This document shows positions 22,159 to 33,180 of a stretch of 64,000 bases of DNA, in pieces. The stretch is from Bubalus kerabau (lineage: Eukaryota; Chordata; Mammalia; Artiodactyla; Bovidae). Made by a program: the position numbers and the translations under genes. The notes beneath the pieces were generated by a model. The model worked only from the letters and a program-made list of their open reading frames with translations. It did no database searches and had not been told where the DNA came from. Positions within the stretch are counted from its first letter, which is position 1. Every line of letters starts with the position of its first letter. The DNA lies in assembly GCF_029407905.1 (NCBI RefSeq), contig NC_073643.1:38722501-38786500 (forward strand). The letters run 5' to 3'.

Positions 22159-22879
22159 AGACACTGTTCTGTAAGGTAAGAAAAGTGTATTATTGGTGAA
22201 GAATTGTATGTGCTTGCAGGTAACACAGACCCTCCCCCCTAAAAAAACAAAAGTTAGCTTAAATGCAGTAGGAGTTTTATTTTTAATACATAATGAGGAA
22301 CACCCAGTAAGTGCAATCAAGGGTGGGTTGCCATCTCAGTGCTTTCACCCGAGACCCTTCTGTTCCGGCTCATCCAATCCTTAGCATGTTCTCTTGTCCT
22401 CAAGAGAACACTGTGGCTTTTCTTGCCCACCCCCCCCCACCCCCCACTATCCAGTCCCATATCTCCACCCTGTACATTCAGTATATTTCAGGCAGGGAGA
22501 AAGGAAAGGGAAGGAGGAAAAGTGTTGTTTCAGTTGAATTATCTTCCTTTCATGGACGAGCCACGCATGCCACCTCATTGGCCTGAACATGGTCACATGA
22601 CCATCCCTACCTGCAAGGGAAGTTAGGAAATGTAGTTGTTGAACTAGATTCATTGGCATCCTGACTGTGATATTAGTGTTCTGTCAGCAAGGCACAAGGG
22701 CCGAAGGAAAGTTTAAATTAATGAATTAAACATTGAGCAATATTTATTGAATGCTGACTGTATTAAATATGTAGGAATTCTTCAAGTGGCTTTCTTCTCT
22801 TTACAATCTTCTTCCAATTGGATCAAGTCCCACCCTGGGAAAAATTGTATGGTCAAGGACCAGTCTGTTGCTTAACTTC
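22159..22879. other. Unassigned sequence with a C-rich run
   Basis: No repeat clearly named. 22426-22448 is nearly all C (runs of 3, 9 and 6), a possible minus-strand G-quadruplex. 'atatttattgaatgctgact' near 22741 may be a MIR or L2 scrap. Confidence 0.4.
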
Positions 22880-22995
22880 CATTATTGCATTTGGTCTTCA
22901 CCTGAAACCCTCTGAGACTGGCACTGTTATATCCATTCTACGGGGAAAGAAACTGAGGCACAGAGAGGTTATGTCATTTGCCTGGTGTCCCACAG
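22880..22995 (-). mobile_element. MIR or L2 fragment
   Basis: 'gggaaagaaactgaggcaca' followed by 'gagaggttatgtcatttgcc' and 'cccacagcta' is the classic reverse-complement MIR core, the left side being weaker. Confidence 0.7.
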
Positions 22996-24287
22996 CTACG
23001 GACCCTATTCTCAGTGCTCTCTCCTACTGTTTTGCCCCCGTATACGCAACCCAGATCTTACCTTCTGCCAAATCCCTTAACTTTTGGTGCCCGGTTCTCT
23101 TGTATCTGTTCATTTCATAAGTTAAATTCCTCACTACTGAAAGGTAAAGTACTTGCTTACCTCTAAAAAAATTACCTAGAATTTACGTTTCTTATAAGAA
23201 TTTGCATTTTAATAGGCTCATTTGTGTGAGAAAGTGACAAATCCAGAAGAATGCATCCTCTAGAGTTTTCACCTGTATGGAAGTGGGAAGTATTTGGGGG
23301 GATGTTGTTAGAGGCATTTCAATGACAGAACACTGACCCTGTTGGCAAGATTTGGGCAGGTGTGTTCATGTTTCACCACCTAATCTGTTTGGGGAAGACA
23401 GAGTGAAAGAGAAGGATATAAATAAGTGTGGACATTTTGCCTGTCATTCTGCTCATGGTGGTACCTAGCACAGTGTGATCAGAATAGGAAGTACATGAAT
23501 CTTTTGGTTCTTGTTGATTTCAGCTTCCCAGTGCCTCTGGTGGTGTGGGCTTTTTGCCACATCGAGGGGGATGTTAGTATTTAAAGATACATATTTTTAA
23601 TGCACTGTGGGTCTTTGGTGCACGCTCGTGACTCTGGCACTCATATGAAGCTGCAGTGCCTTTTGTAAATACTAGAGGAAAGCTGGTGGGATGGATATAT
23701 CAGGAGAAATGGTTATCACTTTCCAAGATGGCACCTCTTTCAAGTATGTTGTGAAGAGTTATCTTACTCTTGTCAACTTAAAGAAAATGTACAATGTGAG
23801 TATTGTGAGTCAGGTTTTATCTGGGGCAAAATGAGGACTATCACTGGGGCAGGGAAGGGAGGCAGCATTTCACATAGCTCTGAGAAATTGCTCCCAAGAG
23901 ATAGGAGGGTCAGTATATATGTGATTTTGGTGAAGTGGGAGTACGTGTAGTCCAGCACACATTTTTTGCAGAAAGTTTCTGCTAGTTTCATGAAGGTTAC
24001 CTCTAACCATGAGGAGCAGATATCACCATGAAGGATCTTAGTGCTTTTTTAAATATGAGGAGATACAAGAATTGGGCTCATAAGATCAGCTCCTGAAAAT
24101 ATCTAATTATCTGAAGACCTGTTTCACCAGTTTTTCCCAGAGCACAGAGTGCCTCGTTTCTGTTCTCACTCTGAACTCCTTTCAGGAGGGTGTTCAAAAT
24201 CAGCAACCGCAGAAGCAACATGATATAATCTTTGTAGAGGTAGAGGGCATCTGCCAATGGCAAGTGCCAATTTGTGGTTGACAGTCT
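22996..24287. other. Unassigned sequence
   Basis: No gene or repeat recognised over about 1.3 kb. Short open frames on both strands have no domain. Confidence 0.4.
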
Positions 24288-24491
24288 ACATGAGTGCTTC
24301 TCAGCCTTGGCACTATTGACATTTTGGACTGAATAACTGGTTTTTTTGTTTTGGTGGGGAGCTGTCTTTTGCATTGTATATTTAGCAGCATCCCTGATCT
24401 CTACCAGTTATACGCTGTGACAACCCAAAGTATCTTTGGACATCACCACATGTGCCCGAGAGGCAAATCACCCCTGGTTGAGAACCACTGT
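24288..24491 (-). mobile_element. MER20 (hAT-Charlie MITE)
   Basis: It starts 'acatgagtgcttctcagcc', has 'ggcactattgacattttgga' and 'tagcagcatccctgatctct', and ends 'ctggttgagaaccactg'. This is MER20 in reverse complement, near full length. Confidence 0.88.
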
Positions 24492-24554
24492 TTTTCTTGA
24501 TCTGACCTTGCATACTAACTGAAAACCTAAACCCTGCCTGAGCTGTAACTCCAG

Positions 24555-24600
24555 TCCATATTTTTCTAGCTTTATTGAGATATAATTGATACAGACCATT
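24555..24600 (-). mobile_element. Old L1 scrap
   Basis: 'tagctttattgagatataat' is the familiar reverse-complement L1M phrase. Only about 45 bp remain. Confidence 0.45.
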
Positions 24601-24729
24601 TCCAGTCCATATTTATGAAATCCTGTAAAACTGACAGGGATGGGATATTTGGGGCTTAGAAAACTATCACACCTCTGCATTGGGTAGAGACAATTAGAAT
24701 CTGCCTAATTGTAACATGCCATTAAATCA

Positions 24730-25275
24730 TCTCTCCATTAAATATTGAGTGCCTGCAATATACAAGTCACTGCACTGAGGCCATGTACAGCATGGCAAAG
24801 CATACATGTAGTTCCTGCCTCATAAGGCTTCTACTCTACTTCTTCATACTCACGGAGCATGAAGCATCCAATTACAGATTTTATTTAATTGTAGCAAGTA
24901 CTCTACAGGGAAGGGCGAGTCGAGCTGATCAAGCTTCAAGGACCGAAGAAAATGATATTTAGCCATTTAATCTGGAAGATAACCAAGTGATAGGCAAGTG
25001 AAGGGGGAACAGTATCCTGGGCAGAGGTAACTGCATGTGCAAAGGTCCTGAGGCAGGAAGGAATGTCACATATTTGGACTGAACACCAGGACAGCAGATG
25101 TACAGAAAATAAGGCAGAGAATGGAAGAGATGAATGAAAGGCAGAGAAGAATGTCTGCGCCAGATCATCTTGGAAATTGAGGAGTTTATCTTAAGATTAA
25201 TGGGAAGCCGTTGAATGATTTTACACAGAGCAGTTAAGATTCAATTTGTGCTTTAAAAGATCAGCCTGTCTCTGT
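24730..25275 (-). mobile_element. L2 LINE 3' region, about 550 bp
   Basis: Read on the plus strand it shows 'ttgagtgcctgcaatataca', then 'gcatgtgcaaaggtcctgag' and 'taatgggaagccgttgaatg'. These are reverse complements of L2 3' phrases, in order. It is the longest old LINE piece in the window. Confidence 0.75.
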
Positions 25276-26799
25276 GTAGGTCCAAGAATCACAGGTTTCT
25301 CTCCAGACTATAAGGGATTGATCTCATTCCCTGCTGGGCAACTCTGATGGAGCCTTTTGAGGTTACCATGACCATTGGTGCCAGCACCCATCCCCCACCC
25401 ACCCCAGTATGGAAGCTTTTAAAATTTTAAATAAAAGAAGCCATTTCTGTTCGTGTTCTCCCTTTGTTGTCCTTCTTTAAACCGTGATTGAAGCTAGGCT
25501 CACATATCTGAAAACCCCAGAGAAGAAAATCATTTCCATAGCAGCTGTAACCATGGGAAACCTTCAAAATAGCTCCCGTTCCTATATTCCGCTCCGCTCT
25601 ATTTATTGGTTAGCTGAAAATGAGGACTCGCTTTTTGGTGGTGTTCTTTTTGTCAAAATCCATGAAGATGAGAGTCTTCTTTTCACTTCCACATGCACCT
25701 TATGATAGCTTGAGAATCGAAAGATGGCCTGTTGAGGGTGAGGAAGAAAATATGAGGACATTAGGATGCCTTCATTTGTTCATAAGTTAAAAACACTCAA
25801 GGGGAATGTTGATTTAGATAATGAGGTCTCCGGTTTCTCTTCCTCCTGCTTGTTTCCTTCCAGGAAGTACGATAGCACCAAGTACATCTTCCCTGAGAGC
25901 TATCAGGAGCAAACCTCTTTTTTTTTTTTTTTTTTTTAATTTTCTTTTTGAGACACTTGAAAGTGGTTTCATCAGTTTCCTTTCCATTATATCCTCACGG
26001 GCTTTTGGTAACAAGCCATCTCTTTGTCACTCCAGAGAGATGCTCGAAATTCTTCCAAAAATACTTGATTCCCCTTTGGAGAGTTTCTGTCATAAAAGTC
26101 AGGGCTTGTTTTGGGCTGAATCTCTGGTATGGTACGTCTTTTTTTGAGGGGTGGGCACAGGGTAGACATGGGCAGGTCATTTCTCTTGATGAGCTGATTT
26201 TAAGGAAATGAAGACATGACAGTGAATCAGAAGTTATTGCTGTAAAGGTTAATAAGGAGACTGAAACATCCAAGTTTAGTGTTTGCTTTTGGACTTTGGC
26301 CAGGCCACTGGGAGAGGCTCAGGAGGAGAGCTGAGAGAGGAAATATGAAGTTCAGGCAAGTTCGTTATGTGCACTCTCATTTCCAAGATGTTTGAAAACC
26401 ATGTCGAGAAATGCATAAGTTAAACCAGCTGCTGGCGACTTTTATGTTCATAGCATTCCAGGGTCACCACAGATAACAGGGCAAGTTCTCCAGGTTCTCA
26501 GCATGTATGAGAGAAGGCTGGGGAGGTTTCCTTTATGCAGCACTCTTACTCTTACCATAACAGGGTGGCATCCTTCTACCTGCAGAACTCACTGCCTAAA
26601 AAGAACTCATGACTCTTGTTGGGCTGGACTTAGCATCTTTTATTGAACTTTGAGGTTTTTGTTTTCAAACAAGGTACTCAGGCTCTGGCAATCAGTTAGT
26701 TAGAATCATGACACAGGAATTTAAGAGGTTTACCCTGGTTCAAGAGCTTGGCCTGGCCTTCTGGAGTTTTCCCGTTGACATTCATGGGCTTGATTAGAG
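25276..26799. other. Unassigned sequence
   Basis: No repeat named. It contains a C-run set at 25387-25405 (possible minus-strand G-quadruplex) and a T-run at about 25918-25938. Frames over the T-run (25821-26147) read it as polyphenylalanine, an artefact. Confidence 0.4.
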
Positions 26800-26880
26800 T
26801 ACAGTTGTAAAAATTAAATACAACGATCTATGCAGCTTGCCTGGCATATGCTCCATAAATGTCAGTTCTTGTCTCTTATT
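26800..26880 (+). mobile_element. MIR 3' fragment
   Basis: 'tgtaaaaattaaatacaacg', 'ttgcctggcatatgctccat' and 'aaatgtcagtt' resemble a MIR tail. It is short. Confidence 0.45.
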
Positions 26881-27375
26881 AAACTTTTATAAGGGCAGTC
26901 TTAAGAGAATACAATTGGATATGTTTGACCGAATCACATTGGGGCTGGGCATGTTGAGATATTGTCAACGGCCAAAGCGAGTGGTGTATCATCCCATCAG
27001 AGGCCTGGAACGGTAACCATGCCTTGAGTCTCTTGCTTGAGGTCAAGACTGGCTAGCCTGAAAGCAATCTTCTCAAAATGGTCTCCAGAGCGAAGAGCTT
27101 GACAGCTTGCCCTGCTAGTTGGTGGTCTCTTTCAGGCCAGCGGGGTTGGTTGGTCATCACCGAAGATGCAAGTGCCCATGCTTATCAAACTTACTACCCA
27201 AAGCTGCCTATTAACATGTTTTTCCAGTTGAGGAGCCATTAATCATTAAATAGAAAGTGCCTCTGTGTCCTTTAGACTATGTTTTGGCTCACTGAAAATT
27301 TTTTCAGTATGCATCCATCTTTCAAGAGTACTTTGAGAAATTCCTAGATGCAAGACTTTCCTTCAAAGACCCTAT
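26881..27375. other. Unassigned sequence
   Basis: No repeat or exon recognised. Several CpG sites survive between 26960 and 27170. Confidence 0.4.
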
Positions 27376-27385
27376 TGCTCAATTC

Positions 27386-27709
27386 TAAGATTTGTTTACT
27401 TGTTTATTTTTGGCTGTGCTGTCTTCGTTGCTGTGCAGACTTTCTCTAGTTGTGGCGAGTGGGGGTTACTCTCTAGTTGTGGTGCGTGGGCCTCTCATTG
27501 CGATGGCTTCTCTCGTTGCAGAGCACGGGCTCTAGGCACGTGGGCTTCAGTAGCTGTGGCCCCTGGGCTCTAGAGCACAGGCTCAGTTGTTGTGGCGCAC
27601 AGACCTAGTTGCTCCAAGCAGGTGGGATCCTGCGGGACCAGGGGTCAAACCCAGGTCCCCCTTCACTGTCAGGCAGATTCTTAGTCACTAGACCACCAGG
27701 GAAGTGTGT
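27386..27709 (-). mobile_element. CHR-type cetartiodactyl SINE
   Basis: Minus strand: the tail 'tttatttttggctgtgctg' lies on the left, 'tggctctagagcacaggctc'-type repeats in the middle, and the head 'accaccagggaag' on the right. It shares one outer target duplication with the adjoining Bov-tA: 'tgctcaattc' at 27376-27385 and 27906-27915. Confidence 0.88.
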
Positions 27710-27905
27710 GTTCTGTTGCTCGGTCCTGTCTGACTGTGACCCCATAGACTGCGGCCCACTAGGCTCCTCTGCCCATGGAATTTTCCAAGGCAAATGGAAT
27801 GGGTTGCCATTTCTTTATAGAGGGAATCTTCCTGGCCCGCACTGGGGGGGCCTTCTCCTGCATTGCCAGGTGGATTCTTTACCACTGAGCCACCAGCGAC
27901 ACTCC
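27710..27905 (-). mobile_element. Bov-tA SINE at the head of a CHR SINE
   Basis: 'ctgttgctcggtcctgtctg' through 'accactgagccaccagcgac'. Because the outer 10-bp repeat flanks the pair, the Bov-tA most likely inserted at the 5' edge of the CHR element. Confidence 0.88.
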
Positions 27906-27915
27906 TGCTCAATTC

Positions 27916-28529
27916 ATGATAAGCAAATCTTACATAAATCCCAGAGTAAATCACCTTTCCTTTCTTTGTCCTTTAGAACCTTAGACCTAGGAAGCCTCTT
28001 GGAGACTACCTGGAATATCCGGTTGAGAACACTGATTGGCAGGGAGAGGAAGTTCAGTATTATAAGCAAATGTTTTTGCTGGCAGATAAAAGATCAGAAT
28101 CTGAATCTAATGTGGTGGTTTCCTAAGTAAGGTCTATAAATATTGTGAACATTAAAAAATGACCTTCTAGTATGTATTTTAAAATTACAAGTTACAGATA
28201 TAAAACTTCTACTTTGCAGTGGACAGTTCATAACTGATAATCATGTCAGTTGCTTAAGGGTGTTGCTTAACTTGTTCTTGCTCTCAAACTAAGCCCTGCT
28301 CTCTGGAGATTGGCAGATGGGGGTAGGAGGGGTGTGAGGATGAGGAGGCTGTGTGAGACCTTCCTCCTTTTAAAGTCTGTCTTTAACAAGAAATGATTTT
28401 ATGCTAAAGACATCTGATTCTAGGAATCAGAAGATTGGTGTTTTAAATCTCTCTGTGGATGTTATTTGGGCCAGGTCGGGGGACGGTTTTGAATTTAGAC
28501 AGAACAGGATGCACTTCCTGACACTTCTA
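27916..28529. other. Unassigned sequence
   Basis: No repeat named. The 173-codon frame that ends at 28130 begins inside the two SINEs and is not a gene. Confidence 0.4.
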
Positions 28530-28715
28530 ACACCTAAATTTGTGAGCAAATCCTACAACTTGTCAGGTTCCCATTTCCCCCTCAGCATGATGAAGTGCAT
28601 AATGTTTCTTTCGTGAGATTATTGTGAATATTAAATGGTGTATATTATATATGGAAAGCCTTGACCACAGTGTCTGGCAATAGCTAAATATTATTATTAG
28701 CATTAAGATCAGCGG
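28530..28715 (+). mobile_element. MIR SINE
   Basis: 'aatcctacaacttgtcaggt', 'gagattattgtgaatattaa' and 'tgaccacagtgtctggcaat' follow the MIR order. Confidence 0.65.
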
Positions 28716-29849
28716 CAGCTTTCTACTCTTGAACTTGAGTCCATGCTAACAGAGAAGGTCCTTCAACTTCCCTGTAATACGAACACATTATTGAAAATGT
28801 CTGACTTATCTTATTTTCCTTTTTGCTAATCTCTTCACCTGAGTGAATCAGACTACTCTTACCAGTAGGAAAAGATGTGTGTTAGTTGGGTGTTACCTTT
28901 TTTTTACTTCTGAAGACTCCTGTGACCACATTCAGATGAATCTTCTGATTTTAGGCTATTTATTTACCAGCATCCTGATAAACTAAGCATATGAACATAT
29001 TTTGTTTCCAGCCCTTTCACTTATCCTTGAGAATCTGAGTCCTACAGCAGGGACACAAAGGTTCTATTTAAAACTTTGTGACGATGAAAAGAACAAGAAA
29101 TCTTGCAGGAACAGGGCCGAGATGCAAAAGAGCTTGCCCTTTCTCACACATGGAACTAATTGTGACATTCATCCCAGGGCCCAAGTCCTGCATGAGGACC
29201 CCAGAGCCCATGTTGTAAAGATGTTTTGGAATCCCACCTCTGTCATTGCCCAGTTGGAGGGGCTGTAATATCAGCTTGGAACTATGCAAAAATAATAAAG
29301 TTGAACATTCTTTCGGAAAGATGACCCATATGTTTAATATATCACAGTATGTGGACCAAAGTCAGGTTCTATTACAGGCCACATAAAAGCTTCACATAGG
29401 TGGTTTGTCTCTGTCTTTTTTCTTCACTCTTTTCTCAGAATGTGGATTTACTAAGCTAGCTTCCCTGTATGGCGCTGTTCTCTCATTCTGTGACCCACAA
29501 AATGAGGGAGATTTGAATCCTGCATTCACCCTTCTGCGTTCTGTGATATGCTTTCATGAGCATCATCTCCTCGGACCAAAAGGGCCATTAATCATAATAC
29601 TGGAGCTAACAGAACTCTGTGGTTTTCTACCCCTCTTTGAAAACCCCTTAAATCACATTTTTATTTTTGATTGGCTAGTTCTCAATAAATGGATTTTATA
29701 TAAATTCCTATGGTTTTTTTATAACTAGTCTTCAATAGTATTTAATTATTAAGTATTTATTATTAAGTGAAGTGCCATTAAAACCAGTACAGATGAAAAT
29801 GTCACTGTATTTCTGTCCACGAATAAGAATTTATATTTGAATGGCTCTT
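28716..29849. other. Unassigned sequence
   Basis: No gene or repeat recognised. A 107-codon frame (29405-29728) and an 88-codon frame (29002-29268) have no domain. Confidence 0.4.
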
Positions 29850-30045
29850 AACAGTTTGTCAAAACCCTTTTGAATAGATTATCTCATGGGATTATTTCCT
29901 TGCTTTTGTTTTTTTATGATGACCATTTTCAGGTGATGGCTCAGAAGGTTGAAGTGGTTTTGTTCCACATAGCTGGTGGTTGACGGAGCCAGGATGAGAG
30001 TCCATTTCTTCCTCTGACACCAGAGTCCTTGCTTCTGCCCCAAGT
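29850..30045 (-). mobile_element. Possible MIR fragment
   Basis: 'agattatctcatgggattat', 'cacatagctggtggttgacg' and 'gagccaggatgagagtcca' loosely match reverse-complement MIR. Confidence 0.45.
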
Positions 30046-30084
30046 GGCCTCCCTGTAGTCTTGTTGAAGTTTATATTGACCAAG

Positions 30085-30290
30085 GCACCAACATGGGAGA
30101 ATCAAGCATTTTTCGAGCACCTTCCATAGCCTTGTCCTGTATACATGACTTAAACTTCTCTACAATCCTCTGAAGTAAGTAGGAGGTTTTACAGATGAGA
30201 AAATAGCCTTAGAGAGGTCCAGTGTCTGGCACAAAGTCCAAAGTTATTAATTTGTAAATTTTAGATTTATTTCTGTGACCCGTGGTCCAG
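30085..30290 (-). mobile_element. MIR SINE
   Basis: 'ttcgagcaccttccatagcc', 'ttacagatgagaaaatagcc' and 'ttagagaggtccagtgtctg' show reverse-complement MIR core phrases. Confidence 0.65.
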
Positions 30291-30704
30291 GCTGACTTTC
30301 TATAGAACAGTTAAAAACTGTGGGCTGCACACAGTGCCTGCTAAGGAAGGCAAGTCAGTGAAACATTTAGAACAATTGCAAGTGAATTTGTTAAAGTCGG
30401 AGCTTCTACAAAGATAATCTGCAAATATTTGAAAAATAGGCACATCCATTGACATTCAGTGTCCAAAGTAGCAGAATACGGTGGCCCATCTTGGTCCCAG
30501 GTAACTTGTTTTGTTTTTTCTTTGCTTGAGCAGAAGATTGCACTTTCTCTTAGAACCAGGGAATAGGAAAAGCGTTCAAAGTGTAGATAAAAGCTTGGTA
30601 GGGGTGAGATTAAGAGCTGTGCTGTGCTTCATGTCACCTCTTCCACTCAGCCCTGATGGCATTAGGTTATTCTCTTCCACTGTAGGAAGAGGATGGAATT
30701 TAGA
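30291..30704. other. Unassigned sequence
   Basis: No repeat or exon recognised. A 76-codon frame (30511-30741) has no domain. Confidence 0.4.
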
Positions 30705-30868
30705 TCCTCTATCAGTTAGCTATTACAGTAGTGGTGTGTAACAAATAACCCCTGAATCTCAGTGGCATGCAACACTAAGCATTTTTTCTCTCTTTGTGTA
30801 TTTTCTGGGTTTGCTGGAGTGGCTCTGCCCCTCCTTTCATCCTCTTCCTGGAAGCAGTGACCAACCCT
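30705..30868 (+). mobile_element. Ancient dispersed repeat fragment
   Basis: 'tatcagttagctattacagt', 'gtgtaacaaataacccctga' and 'ctcagtggcatgcaaca' resemble a common old mammalian repeat. It is cut off by the (TA)n run and L1 that follow. Confidence 0.5.
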
Positions 30869-31376
30869 GAAATATATATATATATATTCAGATTCTTTTC
30901 CCTTACCAGCTGTGCCAAAATGTTGAGTATAGTGCCTTGTGCTATACAGCAGGTCCTTGTTGGTTATCTGTTTTATGTACAATTGTGTATCTGTTAATCC
31001 CATGCTCCTAATTTATCTGTCCTCCCTTTCTCCTTAGGTAGTGGTAAGTTTGTTTTCTATGTCTGTGAGTCTATTTCTGTTTTTTAAATAAGTTGTATTG
31101 ATATCATTTTTTTTATATTCTACATATAAATGACAGTATATTAATATGATTTGTCTTTCTCTGACTTTCAGCTTTTCACCATTGAGTATGATGTTAGCTG
31201 TGGGTTAGTTACATATGGCCTTTATTATATTTAGGTACGTTCCCTCCTTGGCTACTTTCTGGAGAGTTCTTATCATAAATGGATGCTGATTTATCAAAAG
31301 ATTTTTTCTGCATCTGTTGAGATGATCACGTGGTTTTTATTCTTCAGTTTGTTACTGTGTATCATACCGATTGTCT

Positions 31377-31560
31377 TGCCCTGTGCTCAGTCATACTTGA
31401 CTCTTTGTGACCCATGAACTGTAGCCCGCCAGGCTCCTCTGTCCATGGGGATTCCCCAGGCAAGAGTACTGGAGTGGTTGCCATGCCCTCCTCCAGAGGA
31501 TCTTCTCAACCCAGGAGTCGGACCCGGGTTTCCCACATTGCAGGCGGACTCTTTACTGTC
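31377..31560 (-). mobile_element. Bov-tA SINE inside L1
   Basis: 'tgctcagtcatacttgactc' to 'cacattgcaggcggactctt'. L1 ORF2 sequence flanks it on both sides, so it post-dates the L1. The target duplication is not clear. Confidence 0.9.
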
Positions 31561-31698
31561 TATTGGGAAAATACCTGCAAATCCTTGCATCCTTGGGATA
31601 AATCCCACTTGATCATGATGGGTGATCCTTTTAATGTATTGTTGGATTCATTTTGCTAGTATTTTTTGAGGATTTTTGCGTCTGTGTTCATCAATCAT

Positions 31699-31957
31699 GC
31701 TGCTGCTGCTGCTGCTGCTGCTAAGTCACTTTAGTCGTGTTCGACTCTGTGTGACCCCATAGACGGCCTCCCGCCAGGCTCTTCTGTCCCTGGGATTCTC
31801 CAGGAAAGAATACTGGAGTGGGTTGCCATTTTCTTCTCCAATGCATGCATGCATGCTAAGTCGCTTCAGTCGTGTCCGACTCTGTGCGACCCTATGGACA
31901 GCAGCCCACCAGGCTCCTCTGTCCACAGGATTCTCTAGACAAGAATACTGGAGTGGA
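31699..31957 (-). mobile_element. Bov-A2-like SINE inside L1 with (TGC)n tail
   Basis: The element starts with about eight TGC units, then a BovA unit, an 'aatgcatgcatgcatgc' linker that replaces the usual 'gaaagtgaaaagtg', and a second unit. The target duplication is 'tcatcaatcat' (31688-31698) and 'tcatcaatgat' (31958-31968). L1 ORF2 resumes with 'actggcctgtaattttc'. Confidence 0.95.
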
Positions 31958-32878
31958 TCATCAATGATACTGGCCTGTAATTTTCTTTTTATGTGGTATC
32001 TTTGTCTGGTTTTGGTATCTGGGTGGTGGTGGACTCATAGAATGAGATAGGAAGTATTCCTTTCTCCACAGATTTTTGGAATAGTTTCAGAAGGATAGGT
32101 GTTAGCGCTTCTCTAAACATTTGGTAGAATTCTTTGGTAGAATTTTTACTTTTTTAAAAAAAAGTGATTCCTGTTTTAAGAAACCACAGTGATATTAAAC
32201 ACAGATATCCCGTTTTCTGAAAGTCCTCTTTATGCTGCTTTGCTTTTACGAAAGACCTTCGTTAGTGTCTGTTTTCACTAACCGAAAGAAATCCAAAGAG
32301 AAGTCTTCTGCATTTGTGAAAAAGAGAATTGCTTCTTCACTTTACACTGTTTCAGCTTATGAAAGGTTTCATAGGAGTGTTCTACTTTCAGATAGCTGGG
32401 CAAACCTGTAGTAGTTTTTATAAGTGTCTTTAAACCCTGTGTTGCTCCCCCAAGTTATTTTGCTTTTTTGTGTGTGTGGCCTGAGAAATCTCAGACTCTG
32501 AGAACTACTGATGTAGACCAACTGTCCCTCTGAAGCTGGAATCTGGAGATTTCTTCACGTCCGTAAGGACGCTTTCAGATTCTGTTGGATTACCTCCAGA
32601 GATAGACAGTTGCCATCACTGGCCAATTATGACCATTGGATCATCCTTCCTTATGCCAGTGAAAAATCCTCTTCCCGGTCATGATAGGAGACATTCAGTC
32701 AGCAGTGATCTTTAGCACTGCAAGAATACAAAGAGGAACACGCTTACCTTCCATCTGCCTATTGTGCGTTCTTTGAACTCACTAAGTTGGAATTTTGTAA
32801 TAATTTGCTGTCCATCTGAAACATAGGGATGCTTCAGAAGTTAACTGGCCTTTATTGTAATTTAGAGCCCTGTCTGGA

Positions 32879-32933
32879 TTGAGTAATCAGTGAAGTAACC
32901 CAGTGATTACCCAGGGTTGAGTAATCAGTGAAG
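32879..32933. repeat. 17-bp direct repeat around an inverted half-site
   Basis: 'ttgagtaatcagtgaag' occurs at 32879-32895 and 32917-32933. Between them 'tgattac' (32904-32910) is the reverse complement of the GTAATCA core in each copy. Confidence 0.85.
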
Positions 32934-33166
32934 CGTAAGTATGGTTCTGTAGCCTCAGCCTCTCGCCATACCCCAGGGCAGCCTCTCCCCTAGAATTCCT
33001 CATTTGGCTGAGAGCCCTGTAGGTTGTTCATTCCATCTGGGGGGATCAGAACCTGAAGAAGTCAGTGTCCTCCACTCTCAGAGGACCTTCAGGCTTGCTG
33101 GACTTCACTCCTCTCCCAGAGCCAGGATCTCCACAATACCAGCAATTAGTGCAGTAATGAAAACCT

Positions 33167-33180
33167 ACAGCAGAGGGCGA
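33167..33180 (+). promoter_or_regulatory. Candidate CTCF core motif
   Basis: 'ACAGCAGAGGGCGA' matches CCAGCAGAGGGCGC at 12 of 14 positions and lies in unique DNA. It is in the same orientation as the site at 5938-5949. Confidence 0.35.

Larger units (their letters stand above)
30869..32145 (-). mobile_element. L1 LINE, internally deleted and SINE-interrupted
   Basis: A (TA)n run at 30871-30888 leads into reverse-complement L1 3' UTR ('atacagcaggtccttgttgg', 'tatgtctgtgagtctatttc'). At about 31160-31170 it jumps to ORF2 ('caccattgagtatgatgtta'), near the reverse transcriptase motif-A region ('ctgcatctgttgagatgatc'). The C-terminal half of ORF2 is missing between them. It continues to 'ggataggtgttagcgcttct'. 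Two SINEs are inserted (31377-31560 and 31699-31957). The reading frame is shifted, so no protein is possible. Confidence 0.85.

Noticed and set aside
27609..28130. 173-codon plus-strand open frame
   Set aside because: It starts in the CHR and Bov-tA SINEs and ends in unique DNA, with no domain.
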